64,000 nt of DNA from Anarhynchus alexandrinus (Eukaryota; Chordata; Aves; Charadriiformes; Charadriidae): the NCBI GenBank assembly GCA_008711295.1, contig VUYV01000054.1, positions 1,520,367 to 1,584,366 on the forward strand, written 5' to 3'. The translations under genes were made by a program, and so were the position numbers. Shown piece by piece: positions 48,401 through 60,396 of this stretch (the stretch's first letter is position 1; each line of letters begins with the position of its first letter). The notes under the pieces are model-generated. The model was given only the letters and a program-made list of their open reading frames with translations. It did no database searches and was not told the origin of the DNA.

Positions 48401-51400
48401 ATCAAGCACACACTGTTCAACTGAAAAGATTTTGAGAAAGTTACAAGCAACAGCAAACAGGAGCTTCAACCAAGTTTTTCTCTCACAGCCTCAGCAACCA
48501 AGTAACATATAAGTTAAAGTACACTGCACACAACACCTCCAAAAATACATTCTCAACAGTCCATCAGCGTCCCTCCATTTCTTTCACTCTCTTCTCCCAG
48601 TCCAATAGTCAAATGGAGACCCTGACACAGTGCTAATGAAATCTCAATCTAATGAAATCTCAAAACCTACTGCTACATTCTGTACAACTATTAAAAGTAG
48701 GATTTTATCCAACAGCAAAGCTTCTCCCTTTATTTGGTTGCAGTATACATAACCAAAGGTATCTCAATCTGTGTATCTCATTAGTATACAGTAGAAGTAC
48801 AACACTCAGAGAAGCAGTAAATATTTAATAAACCCCGAGCCTTACAATATTTAATCAACAAAAGTGTTCAAAGAAACATAAAATCAACTCCAGTGTTTCT
48901 TAGCAAAGTAAAAAGGCAATCAATTTCCTTCTTAATCTGGAAGCCTTCAAAGTACCACTGTCCAAACTAGCTTTCTGTGGTTAGACTCACATTAGACTGC
49001 CGAAACAACCTGAGACATGTCTTCAGGCTATCTCTAGCAACCAGCAACACTAGGGAAAATGATTTTGCATTCATTTGTAGTCAGAGCTGGCATGTCACGT
49101 AGCTGGCTTCTTCCAGCACCTACAACTTACACCAATATCCTGGACAGAGCTACTCAGTACTCCCCCACAGATCAGATGATAAGGTCCAAGTCCTCACGAA
49201 AATCATTTAAAAAAAAAAACAAACCAAACAAACTAGAACCAAGAAGAAAGTAAAGAATGGAAATATAGTCCCCTTGCCTAGCTTAAGCACAGAACAACAA
49301 GCAACTGATTCACAAGCTGTGGGACACAGCGCTGTCCTAAACACAAGAGGCTTCTTGGAGCACCCAACTGTAAGAACTGCCTCCAGACAGCCCAAAAATT
49401 GGAACAGTGGACTGATCAATTGTTCCCAAAACGTTGTTTGTGCCTCTATTAGCAGATGGTAACTTGTCCCCACATGCATCGAAGGCCACAGCAAACATAT
49501 TCCTCCCTTCACTTGAAAAAGTTTCTGATATAGCTCTGTGAGCCCAGAGTGGACTGCTGAGCCACTAGGTCTGACAAATTAAGTAGGAAAAGGAAAAAGA
49601 AGTTCATGGGAAGGTTTTCATGCTTTGTTTTTTGATCCAGAACTAGCATCTAAATCCAGAACCAGATGGAAAAAGAAATGGTTAGCATAATTAGCTAGTA
49701 GGGTTTCTTGTTTGGTTGGGGGTTTTTGCGTTTGGTGGTTTTAATACCTAAATACCGGAGTACTGCTTCTAAAGGCTTTCGAACCACTTGCTTTAATAGC
49801 AATGGATTTTCTGATGCCTCAGGTAAACGTGCTGTGCCTGTAAAATAAAGAAAAGTAATTAGAGGGTAAAGACACTTAGATATTATAGCAAAACTAAATG
49901 AATGTCCTGAAAGAGCTTTCCAATCAAGAGGAATTTTACAGGTTGCAAGCACGTCTTGGCAACAGGACATAAATGCAGAACACAATGTAATAGCAAACAT
50001 GAACATTTTAAAACAAACAACTCATGAATTTTCAAAGTTATTTCTCTAGCTTACAATCAGTTAGAACGCTCTCCAAGTATAGCTAGATTTTGTGAAACCA
50101 CTAGCTACATGCAAGACAGTATTTCAAGAAGTTGCAACACAAACTTAACAGGAAAGGAATTTCAAAGGGCTCCTTTGCAAGTAGGTCCCAGCTACATCAC
50201 CACTCACATTCTGCTTTGATTGCTGCGCTGTTAATAGGCAGATAGGGATGTCTTGCAGCATGCCAAGGGCGCAAGATATCTCGACATAAACGTCTGGCAA
50301 TTCTTGTCAGTTTTGTTGTATGGAGATAGAAAGCTTGTCGTGTCTTCATAGCAAACTTCGGGCTCCCACTGTTTCGTACTGGCACACCATGAGGACTCTA
50401 GAAAGAAAGAAAAATAAATATGGTTTCTAAAAAATAATTATCAGAACGTATGGTTTTAAAGAAGAAAAAGAATATCACATAAAATGACTTTCAAATACCG
50501 ATTCACAGACGTAAGAACAGTATTACAGATGAAAATATTTTCAGCCCAGCTATTCCTCATTTCCCAAATCTTACCCAGCAACATTTGGAATTTTCTTCCA
50601 AAATATCTCAAAGGATAAAACAAAGGTAAACACTTTCTCTTCACAGGGAAGTATTTATTTCTGTTGCATCCCAAGCTTTGAAGTAGGGATCCAAAAGCCA
50701 GACCTAAAGAAGTTACCTGATGCTATCACATGATTTGGTGGTTACAGCACCAACAGAAAGACTCTCAAACTTTGGGTGCTTAGAGTTACTCTGGACATAC
50801 AATGCAAACTCCTTATAACAAAGCATTTGTAAGAGAGAGGAAAATCAGAAAGTAGCTGTATGGCTAATACATACATCTCAAACTCATGTCCCAGAGCAAA
50901 CTTACAGCATTCAAAATGTTTTTGTCTCAAAGTTGCAAGAATTTCTGTCTTAATTCTTACTCTGAACTCAATGAATGCATTTACAGAGTTGTAAAATATT
51001 CACTGCTTGTAATAAAGAACAATACTGAAAGAGATTTATCTACTACAGAGAGCAAAAGCAGTATCTTCTTCATGAAAAGCAACTAAGTCAACCAGTAAGA
51101 TAATGAAAGTAGTATCTTGCTATCTCAAACCTGCCCACAGTCCGAAAACAAGAGGAAATTTCAGTTTGGGGAGAACAAGGCTTCCCCCTCTCTGACTATT
51201 TACATACTTTTTAATTAACAAACAAGAGGTATAAGGCTGATAAAACCTGGCAGTTATCTCAGCAATTAGGCAGAAGCCTGGAAAGGACAGAGGGTAGGCA
51301 AAAGAAATACAATAGAAAGGGAATGATAGCGAAGTCTAGGAGAGAGGAAAGAAATTAATCTAAGACCAAAGTTCAGTGTGCACTATCTTTCTCTCCATGT

Positions 51401-54400
51401 GATGCAGCTACTTTTTACAATCAGCTCAATGTATGATGCTTCCAGAGTGAACTTCCACCAAATTCAGAAAAATTCTGAGAATTTCATTTTTTAAATAAAA
51501 GGGGAAAAACTAAACAGAAGAAGCACATACAAAGCTTACTCAAACCTATCCAGAAGGAAGGAGGGTTAATTAAAAAAAATAGAATGAAGTAGAAAAACAA
51601 GATAAGGGATCTATAAAAAGCCACTAGCTATTTGGTGTATCTAATGTTGAATGTGCCTTGGGAAAGGGAACAGGTTTCAGGAAATAATGAATTCCTTGGG
51701 GGGGGGGGGAGTCCTCTTCCCCCTACAGCAAAAATCATGGAAACCAAATACCAGAAACACTTGCTGGCATTTCAGTTTTTTCCGTCTTCATTAAGTTAGC
51801 CCATGCATTTGATGGCTAGTTTGCTAAACAAATGTTGGGTTTTTTCTCAGGGCAGTACTTGGCAACAAATTACTGATAGCTGAAGTTAAGGTGCTAGCTT
51901 CTGCAAGACATGAAATACCAAACCCAAGAACAACAATGAAGGCTGAAGGCATTCTTTTTGTTGTTAAATATTTAAGAATGGTGAACAATTATTTAGATAT
52001 CATGACATCTAACTTTCCAGGCAAGAAAACAGAGCAGTCTGCTTTGAAGATACCTACCAAATTATTGCGGTTTGGTCCTGGTCTCTCCCCATCTAACCGT
52101 GTTGGCATTTTCAAGCCACCGTATTTCTTCCAGTATGTCCAACAGGATGCACAGAGGCGACACTGCATGTTAGGGGGACCCCAAGAATACCACTGGTAAG
52201 ACTGTGTGGCTAGAGATAACAAAGGTGGAAATTATATATATCCTCAAACAGGATCACTTTTCAGAGCTTATTCTCTTTAGAACCATCACAAAAGAAAACC
52301 CACACAAAGACAGTGCAAAGCTCAAACAGGTCTTAGAAACCTGATGACGACTTCACTGTCATCCCCACTGTTACATGTGCTTGTGATTTCAGCAAAATTA
52401 ATTACACATATAAAACCGTTTTAAAACATGAACAGAAAAAACAACTAGTAGGACGGGAAAATTTCCAGCCAATGAAACAAAGTTCTCATTTTGCAAGACA
52501 GGTAGATAACAATTTCTGCAGACCGTGTGAGAGGGAGGGGAGATTGTCTTCAGGAACTCCCCATACATTAATTTTACAACTAAAGAACGTAAGATAAATC
52601 TGTAACTTGACTTCTCACACAGTCCTACACGCGAGCATCTCTAAAGGCTTCCCATAAAGGGAAACAACTATTAGAACTCAGTATATTAATACCAGGCAGC
52701 AGATCAAATACAAAGATATTACATATTTTGAAATCTAATCTACTAAAAAACTAGGAAAAAATTGTCAACTTCACACCTTGGTGATTAAAGTCTTTGCTCA
52801 ATAGCTACCTGCAATTTACACAGGACATTTACTAACTCCCCCTTAAGTATTTCATAATTGTATTTGCCACTGTAACACCAGTTAACTCAAAAAACCAAAC
52901 AAACCCCAAACCAAAACCCACCCACTTTGCTTAAATGGAGCTAAGTCAAATTCTGTTCCCCCACCCTTCCAAAGCCTTCTCTCCCACCTCCCCCACCACA
53001 ACACAGCTTTTACTTTACACTGTTTGCAACACAGCACTCACACTATGCACGAGCGCCATGCTGGTATGTCACTTACTATAACAGCTTTCACAGGCCCGTC
53101 CTGCTCCCGTGTTCTGTGCCTGTACTCCAGTACCATTTACCACTCCTGGTTTGACATTATTTACATTGATCTGGTTGGGGTTTGGCTTGTTACTTAAAAC
53201 ACAAAGCAAAAAGGAGGACAAACATTAATTGCGGCATGCAATTTCCTATGTGACTTAAAAAAATATGGCCCGAAATGTCTGAGGATTTAAATTTTGTTCA
53301 CCGTGTGGCTTCCAGAACATGCTGTACTTACCAGCAGTCTGACTTCCATGAACAGACTGTCTCCAATAATATTTAAATAATGCTGATAATAAAAATAACT
53401 ATAATCATAATAATTAGATGCCATTTTCAAGAGTCCAAACCCATTTAAATACAATAAACCAGTGAGGCCTGGTAGTATCGGACTCACTATCCCAGACATT
53501 CTAATCTAGGTGACAAAAAGATCGTATCTACAGATCTCTCTCCATCCTCAACATGAGTGATACTTTACTTGATTTTCCAAAAAGAAGCCTGGGGGAAGTA
53601 GCAGTAGAGGTAGATAGAGAAAGATCAACCTCTGTCTTATTCAGGGAAAGATAACCCTAGACTGCAGTCATAAATATTTCCACATTTGTTGTACCGCAAA
53701 GGTTTGCATCATGTAGCCACCATTCGCACAAGCTCACCCAACACATCTAACAAAATCTTTGGACATGGCGTACACACAGCGATATTAATGAATATGAGCC
53801 TTCTGGCAAGTCTTAAACTATGGTCTGCACTTTTCCAAAAAGCATTTAGGTTTCTACTAAATGGAAAAAGTCTGAAAGCTTAACTTCCGTAGAGCAAGAA
53901 ATGCATTGATGGCTGTCACTAATACATTCTAATATAACGACGTCTGAATCACCCCAGCTCATCCCTATACTCCCTTAAAAATGTTGACTCGGGGGAAAAA
54001 AAAAAGCTACTGGCAGGAGCTGAGAATGGAAGGGCAAACAAAACCTTGGCATAGAGAGCAGTATGGAATAGTACAAAATCTCCACAGAGGAAGAGGTGTC
54101 AGAGGCGGAAAAGGAGGCATTCAAAAAACCCTTGGCATAGGAGGGAACAAGGACAGAGAACTGATATTGCAGGGACAGGACTTCTGGGGAATGGGGAAGA
54201 TGGAAGAAGTCACCCAAGAAGCTTCAGAGAAGAACACACAAGGAGCTTATAAAACATGCAAGAACTCCCAGGTGCTGTTAGGAGCTCAGCTTATAGAAGC
54301 AACAAAAAGCAGGCAGCCTTTGGTGACAACTTCTGAACATAAGACCAAATTGTAGTGCCAATTACATTTCCCTCATGTTCCCTCTTACCTGAAAGACTGA

Positions 54401-57400
54401 AGGGAGTGGGCATATTCCTTTTATTTCTAACTAATAAACCCATGATTTGAACCCACTTATTCAAGCAGAAATACCTTAAAATGGCTTTCTGAAAACACAT
54501 TTTCTTACACATCAGTTGCACACAGGAGTCACAGTGATTTCAATGACCCAGAATACTTAATACTTTTCACCCTGGCTAGCACTGCAACAACAGCATTGTG
54601 GGAATATGGCCAAATTAATTTCTTTCTAATGGGGCATCAATATTGGGTTTCACATTCTCAGCAATGACCCCTGAAAGTAAAGGAGTTCCAAGTGACTGAA
54701 TTCTGAAGACAACTGGCCCTTGCAGCACCAGAACAAACCCAAATGCTACTGGAAAGCTTACACTGCCCTGGAAGCCAGAAGGTCATCCTTCTCCTCATCT
54801 GAAAATGTCTGATCAGGCACTGAGATACAGAGCTCAGTAAAGCTCCATTCCTACAGAGACAAAGTAGATTTGGCTGTGAATGACCTAGAAGGACCACACA
54901 CACGTTGCATAAGAGGTAAGAGAGTATTTGCCCAGTCTCAGAAAAACTTCAGATAGCATTCTGATAGAAAGCTTAGGAAGCTACATGGCACCAAAACACT
55001 GTAAATAGTTTGTTCTTTCAATACACTGAGGAGTCTGTATACAGTCCAAAAGAAGCAGAGAAGAGAAGAGAAAAAAATAAAGGCATTTAGATTAAGAAGC
55101 CTGATTAGATTTTCTTCTCCTTTTGCTTATTAATTTGCCCGGCTCTTACAAGGATTAAAGTGTTTCAGGGTGCTTATCAGAATGGCACGAAGTTCTGACA
55201 CCACAGACGGCAGGAGATCTGCAGACACATTTAACAAAGGAAAAGTTGAAAGAGGGTGCATTCATGCTACCCAGCATTTTCTCTGGGTTGTCACTATAGT
55301 AACCTGCTGCAAAAGAACTTTTGCCAATGATTCACTAGCAAACTCCATGTGCAAACATTACCAAGATGCTGTAAAACAAACAGTCCTCACAGATGCACGC
55401 TGTTACAAGCAGTGTAGCTCAATAGACAGAGCAAAAGACGGAAGTAAAGAAAACTAAGGTTCCACTCCAGGTCTTACGGTTCAACATCAGACACGTTGCT
55501 TCCCTCCTATACATTTATTTATCCTCTGAAAAAGGCAGTAAAGGAGTCTTAAATCCATCAGTAAAGCACACAAAAAGGTTTTGGGTTTTGTGAGCAGCAT
55601 GGCAGGAAGCCCTGAAGTTTCTGGTTGTAAACGGTAAGCTGAGAACAAGACTGCACTCATTGGCATGCACACCCTAAGTACTAAGTACTAAGATCATGTG
55701 CAGAAAGGAGGGCAATGGCCTGACTCCGCTGTCCTCTCTACAAACCTCACCAAACTTGTATTTCAAACACAAGCGAAAGGGATGTACGGGTGAGAGCTGA
55801 TCACCAAATCACACTGATCACCAAATTGTCACACTATAGTTGTGGCAGTAACTTCACTTCAGGACTCTGGAACAGTACAATTAATGTAGCGGCAACAAGC
55901 ACCAGAAAGTGTGCCGCTCCAAAGCTAAGGGCAAGTTTCACAGGGGCAGTAACAATAAAATTTAGGCAGCTAATGTCTTCATCATATGAGAAGCAAAAAG
56001 CTCTTAATTGTTGATGAGATGTTAATTAAACTTGTTTGATATTACCAAAGTCTGCTACAGCTATTAAAAAGAGAATTAGATGAATAACTGGATGAATCAT
56101 TAGGCAATTAATGAAGCTGAAGTGAAAGATGCAAATAAGGCAGTGAGAATACTGATGGCGCGGTAAACTATCATTTCCAGTTCTTACATCAGGAATGGAA
56201 GTCTTTAAATGGGTTTCAATTATGCTGGAGCAGTCAGTTATACTAGAACAGGGATCACGAAGTGCAGATTTCTGTACTGTATTCTGCAGGAGATTAGTCT
56301 CAACTAAAGAGATTAAGGTGATAAAGCACATGCAGAAAGAAGGCACTGGAAGCCAGCCATCATGGACTGAAGCCCCTGCCCAAAAAACACGACCTGAACA
56401 TAATCCTGAGCCATGCAGAACACTGAAATCCCTTCACTATGTGACTAACTAGCATTTGACCCACAGCATAGTGATAAAATTTTAGTTAAAAATAACTATA
56501 AACTTAATACCATCAGTGAACATTTCCTGTTATTCAGGAAACCATGGCGGTGCTAGATGTAACAGAACAATTAAGAAATAAGGCCTCAGAAATAAGAACA
56601 ATTTTTAATCCTTTGTAAGGAACATTTATGCCACCTACCTCAAGGCATCTAATGCAAGCGTCTGGATGCCTCATCCAGACAACGGAGAGGTGAGCTCTCA
56701 TCACAACTCTCCAGGCTACTGTGAATACCCACTTTTAAGAACAGGTCTAATGACTGGTAAACAATGCTTTTTGAAAATGAGAAGCTTTCTCCAACAAAAT
56801 GCTGGAGATCGCCATTTTAACAAGTACAGCTAGAAAAGAAAGAACAGCATTACACTTTTAATTTTTCCATGCTGAAGTGGACCTCTGCACAATTTAACAG
56901 TGAAGGAAAAAAAGTCTTGTTCCTCAGGCCGAGGACAACTAAGAAACAGATACAGAAATTATCTTCAGCTTGTTAAGAAGCCATCCCTTGTAGTAATCCA
57001 AAGCTTTGGCCTATTCCTCCAGTTTCCCTATTAGCTTAAAAAAAGAGGCAGGGTAGGAAGAATAATATTTCCTTACTTTACAAGTGTTTGTGAGGTGGCA
57101 TTTGCAGTTTTAAAAAGTGCTTTGAGATTCTCAGATAAAATACTGTAAGTAGAATGTATTAATTTACATTTAGAGATGTAAATTTAAAATTTATATTTTG
57201 GAGACTGGGGACTGTATGGAGCACTTCATTCTTCCCTTTGTGTTCTTATCCCTTCTGGTATCACTTAGATCAAAGCAAAAGAGAGAAAAGCCACATAAAA
57301 TTGTATGTCTCAGCCTTGATGATTTGCAGATAATCTAATCCCAAAAAGCACCAGCTATACAACCAGACTGTCATCAAAAAGAAGCAAGTAATGAGTACTT

Positions 57401-60396
57401 ACGATGCCCGTAAGATTAGTAAAACCAGAATATGACTTCCACAACAGCCTGAAGAGTATGTTTGGGTACACACTAGAAGAAAGAGACTGAGAGTACATCG
57501 GCAACAAGAAAGATCTCCGAGCCCTGCGTTCACACTGGCGGATGGCAGGATGAAGCATGTAAGAACATGGAATCTCTTTGCGTATTCAGGCTTCTGCTAC
57601 TGCTTTATTTAACACCACTTCCACTGACAGAGAAATTGCTACAGAAAACAACTAAAAGACTTTTTTCAGTATTTCCTGAATGCAGAATTCAACTGATTTT
57701 ATACTTTTTCCTTTCACCGGGAAAGCACATTAGCACTTTTCAACCTAAGGAACACATAACAAAGCCATCTATGCAAACTTTGGGTTCATTCACATCAACT
57801 GCTAATGTCTGTTCCAAAACCAGGGTTGTTCTTGGAAGAAGCACAGAATTGTTTGTCTAATATCTAGGACAGAAATGTTTTTCCGTTATCTAGCACGTTG
57901 GTTTAGGACTTGATAACCTCACATCAGTTACCTGCATGCTTCAGTTACCCACATTAAAAATTTGGGGCACAGTCTTAAGTGAAAAAATATCAGCTCTAAA
58001 GCTTCATGTAACGCTGTTATTGTTTACTGCATAGTATGTATATGACATGAGAAATAACCTTTGAAGACTGCCTCCTATTGTTTTTCATATTATTTTCTTC
58101 CTTTCTCCCTAGATTTTCCTATTAACATCACAGAAACAAATGAGAGTCCTATCAGTGGAAAAAAGTCAAAGACAAAAAAAAAAAAAAAAAAAAGATGAAA
58201 TTGTTTGAGTCTGATATCCTCCTGGGTCTCTCTTTGTAAACAATTTTACACCAGTTATTGTTAGAATAGGTTTCATTAAATCAGCTGATACGCTTCTGCA
58301 TAGGTCTTGTGACAGCCTACATCAAGTAATTTATTTTTGAGGTGACAAGTGGATCATTATGGTTCAAGCCTTGAAACAGGAATGGGCTCAGTAACACGAT
58401 AAGGACAAATCAATAACATTGATATTTAGATCCCTACACCATGTATTGCTACTACAAGCCAAGAATATAATCATCTTCTAGGTCACAAGATAATGCAGAT
58501 GCAATATATTCCCTATGTGCCAGACCTTGTACTGAAACTTCAGTAGAAATAATCAAAAAATCTCAGAAACACTTAATTGTTGCCGCATTTGGAGGTATTA
58601 ATAGCAAAAAAAAAAAAAAAGCAGCATAAGCATGCATGTAGGATTAAATAAGTCATGTACGCAAATGCTACTTTTTCTGATACACATCAAATGATACTGA
58701 AGGAGGAAAACTTTACATCCATTTTACCAATTAAACAATATGTAAACTAAGGTATAACACTCATAAAATCAACTGTGACTGGAAATCAAAGCCAGAGTTA
58801 AAAATAGAAACCACACATGTAGAGACAGAAGTCTTTTACTGAAGTAGAGAGGTAAGTTGCTGATTTGATTATATTCTCTTGATAGTAACACGAATTATCT
58901 TGCTGAGATACAGTGTTGAGGGATAAGATATCACTCCAGACAGCCATTATCAAATGAGCGCCATAACCTTTCAAATACAAAGCCCTACCTACATACATTA
59001 TAATCCAAGAGCAACAGCAAGACTAAGAGGCTCTCTCGTCTGCAATATCCTTTTGCATCCGCCGTCTAAATTACATTGGCTTTTGCTTTACAAGCTTATC
59101 ACATTATGAATTCATGTTTAATTTGATGTCCAGCGTCCCCCTGCAGAGTAACACCATCCACAAAAAGCAATACTGTTGAAAAATTGCATGACAAGAAATA
59201 TATTTGGTTTCACTCTGAATATTACATCTAATTTTTAGTAAATTCACCTGAGAGGTATCAACATATTTCAAAGTAAAAAAGAAATCAGGGATCCTCTATT
59301 TTCACAAGAAATAAGGGACTGTCTTGCAAGCTAAATATGTAAAACTTCGTTTTGCCTTAAGTAACAGAACCCATGGCAGAAGTTCATAAATATTTGAAAA
59401 GAGATAACATAAAAGACTAAAGTAGTTATTTGGGATAATACACAAGGGAATGTATCTAGGAGTGAAAGTTGAAAAAAGAAAGGACAGGGGAGATTTCAAG
59501 TTCTACACTATAACAACTGTTGACTAGGTTATGCAGACGAAATGTAAGAAAAGAAACACATTTTACTAAGAATTTATATATATATTTATATTTTTATACA
59601 TATTATATACCATTATATATAAATTTTAATGTAGATCTATATATAAACTTATATATATAACATGAGGAAACAACCACCTATTGGTGAGCCACTGATGACA
59701 AAAATTAATAAAAACATACAATATTGAGTAGTTAATTAGCTACCCTTTTGTTCACAAACAACCGTGCTGACCTGCTACCAAGTCCCCAGCTCCCAGCCCG
59801 TATAAAAATAAAAATTAGAAGTAACGGTTGCTTCAGGATAGGAACATTATACAGGATGAAGGAAACGAGCAACATGACAGCACAGCATCCTACCCAGGAA
59901 AGCCCCAAAGGGAAAGTCCTCGGCTGCCCATGGAGGAAATACCCTGTGTTCCAGAAGTGGAAGGTCAGCGTGTGGGAACAGCTTTGTCATTTACACACTC
60001 ATAAGCAGCAGCATAAGCATACTGGGAGGAGTGCTGCTTTGTTCTAGCCAGCGTTGAACTACTAAAGCTATCGTGTTTTCTTCCACAGGGCTCCTAGTTG
60101 TTTATTAGCATCAGGGCAGTTAGCATTAACTCAGACAAAATACAAAGGAATTCAAGCCTATTCAAGCATCTGCAGAATGTTCATTATATTGGTAACCTAA
60201 TTTAATAGTTCTCTGACATGTTTGTTCAACTATGTCTCTCATTATGTAATTAAAGCAAATACATAATACTTGCAGGCCATGGAAACTGCTACACCAGACC
60301 CTCTACAATGAAACAGAAAAAACACAAAGATACTTACTAGTTGGGTATATACACTTGTTTTAGCTTGCTTTCTGCTTCTGCTGCTTTCAATCGTTT
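27274..60396 (-). CDS. MTA1: Metastasis-associated protein 1 (NuRD subunit), 3' half, partial
   Basis: Ten exons in transcript order: 60396-60338, 53192-53077, 52209-52058, 50397-50208, 49837-49748, 47889-47737, 46669-46634, 35209-35178, 32261-32110 and 27412-27274. All phases join, giving 1119 nt, or 372 residues plus stop. The visible part starts [20 protein letters not shown], just after the SANT domain of human MTA1. The GATA-type zinc finger has the pattern C-x2-C-x17-C-x2-C and is split over the second and third exons. The first RBBP4/7-binding region contains [13 protein letters not shown], the basic NLS region contains VKRRRMN, and the second RBBP motif is [11 protein letters not shown] near the C terminus. 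From family knowledge, MTA1 scaffolds HDAC1/2 and RBBP4/7 in the NuRD deacetylase-remodelling complex in the nucleus. The HDAC-binding ELM2-SANT and the BAH exons lie beyond the right edge. MTA3 is excluded by the [13 protein letters not shown] segment, the long C terminus and the linkage to CRIP2. Confidence 0.97.
28377..28485. repeat. Polypurine (AGAAAGAAGA)n microsatellite bordering the gap
   Basis: The plus strand is entirely A and G for about 110 bp with a 10-bp period, running directly into the N run. After the gap (28712-28743) the sequence is still A/G only. Polypurine-polypyrimidine mirror tracts can form triplex DNA and often break assemblies. Confidence 0.95.
28486..28711. other. 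Assembly gap (226 N)
   Basis: An unresolved run of 226 N lies inside an A/G microsatellite in the last MTA1 intron. The true repeat length is unknown. Open frames drawn through it are meaningless. Confidence 1.
32110..32261 (-). CDS. MTA1: MTA1 exon [10 protein letters not shown] to FYMATEET
   Basis: This 152-nt exon encodes [20 protein letters not shown], then [20 protein letters not shown] and [17 protein letters not shown] is the basic nuclear-localisation region. The acceptor is CGTTAG and the donor AG|GTAGGA. Confidence 0.96.
35178..35209 (-). CDS. MTA1: MTA1 32-nt microexon ([10 protein letters not shown])
   Basis: The exon is only 32 nt, between acceptor GTTAG and donor ATG|GTAAGA, in the middle of 14 kb of intron. 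It completes a Gly codon and adds [10 protein letters not shown], matching human LANHGQARHM at 7 of 10 positions. Without it, the exons at 46634 and 32261 would not join in frame. It is too short for ordinary open-frame detection. Confidence 0.92.
40983..41034. repeat. AT/TG dinucleotide-rich tract in MTA1 intron
   Basis: Mixed TATA, TGTG and (AT)n units extend over about 50 bp. This is a compound microsatellite with no other feature seen. Confidence 0.75.
46634..46669 (-). CDS. MTA1: MTA1 36-nt small exon [13 protein letters not shown]
   Basis: A 36-nt exon with acceptor TATCAG and donor G|GTAAGA encodes the basic [11 protein letters not shown] segment. Its sequence equals the human one and separates this gene from MTA3. 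Confidence 0.95.
47737..47889 (-). CDS. MTA1: MTA1 exon SHPCPPKPD to QHNGMD
   Basis: This 153-nt exon encodes a Pro/Ser-rich linker ending in [17 protein letters not shown], which matches human MTA1. The acceptor is AACAG and the donor G|GTAAAT. Confidence 0.95.
49748..49837 (-). CDS. MTA1: MTA1 exon TARLPEAS to AVLRYL
   Basis: This 90-nt exon encodes [20 protein letters not shown] and PLEAVLRYL, close to the human sequence. The acceptor is TTACAG and the donor TTTAG|GTATTA. The donor has a weaker +3 to +6 match than its neighbours. Read-through would add a short tail and a stop within the intron. Confidence 0.95.
50208..50397 (-). CDS. MTA1: MTA1 exon with first RBBP4/7-binding region
   Basis: This 190-nt exon encodes [20 protein letters not shown] through INSAAIKAE. 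It includes the [20 protein letters not shown] helix and PYLPI, the first (R1) RBBP4/7-binding region known from human MTA1. The acceptor is TTCTAG and the donor AAT|GTGAGT. Confidence 0.96.
52058..52209 (-). CDS. MTA1: MTA1 exon completing the GATA zinc finger
   Basis: This 152-nt exon encodes [19 protein letters not shown] onward to [13 protein letters not shown] gives the last two zinc ligands, and the aromatic WYSWGPP core is that of the MTA family. The acceptor is CTCTAG and the donor TTG|GTAGGT. Confidence 0.96.
53077..53192 (-). CDS. MTA1: MTA1 exon opening the GATA zinc finger
   Basis: This 116-nt exon encodes [20 protein letters not shown] through RACESCY. CESC supplies the first two zinc ligands. 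The acceptor ends in AAG rather than CAG but follows a good pyrimidine tract, and the phase fits. The donor is A|GTAAGT. Confidence 0.94.
53193..60337 (-). other. MTA1 7.1-kb intron upstream of the zinc-finger exons
   Basis: The intron contains A runs near 58173-58193 and 58606-58620 and an AT-rich tract at 59571-59661. A tandem AAGTACT unit occurs near 55676-55690. No other exon, RNA gene or mobile element was recognised. Confidence 0.8.
59571..59661. repeat. (TA)-rich low-complexity tract
   Basis: About 90 bp are almost wholly A and T, with several (TA)n runs, in the large MTA1 intron. Such tracts can extrude cruciforms. No other function is evident. Confidence 0.85.
60338..60396 (-). CDS. 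MTA1: MTA1 exon, residues [11 protein letters not shown] to IPN
   Basis: This 59-nt exon is the most 5' one in the window. It encodes a charged helix following the SANT domain. The acceptor is TTAAAG after a pyrimidine-rich run, and the donor TA|GTAAGT splits the Tyr codon. Confidence 0.94.

Larger units (their letters stand above)
46670..53076 (-). other. MTA1 introns between the central exons
   Basis: The introns are 46670-47736, 47890-49747, 49838-50207, 50398-52057 and 52210-53076. All are AT-rich with normal splice sites. A G run at 51700-51710 and a direct repeat of CTAATGAAATCTCAA near 48630-48665 are the only patterns noted. Confidence 0.85.
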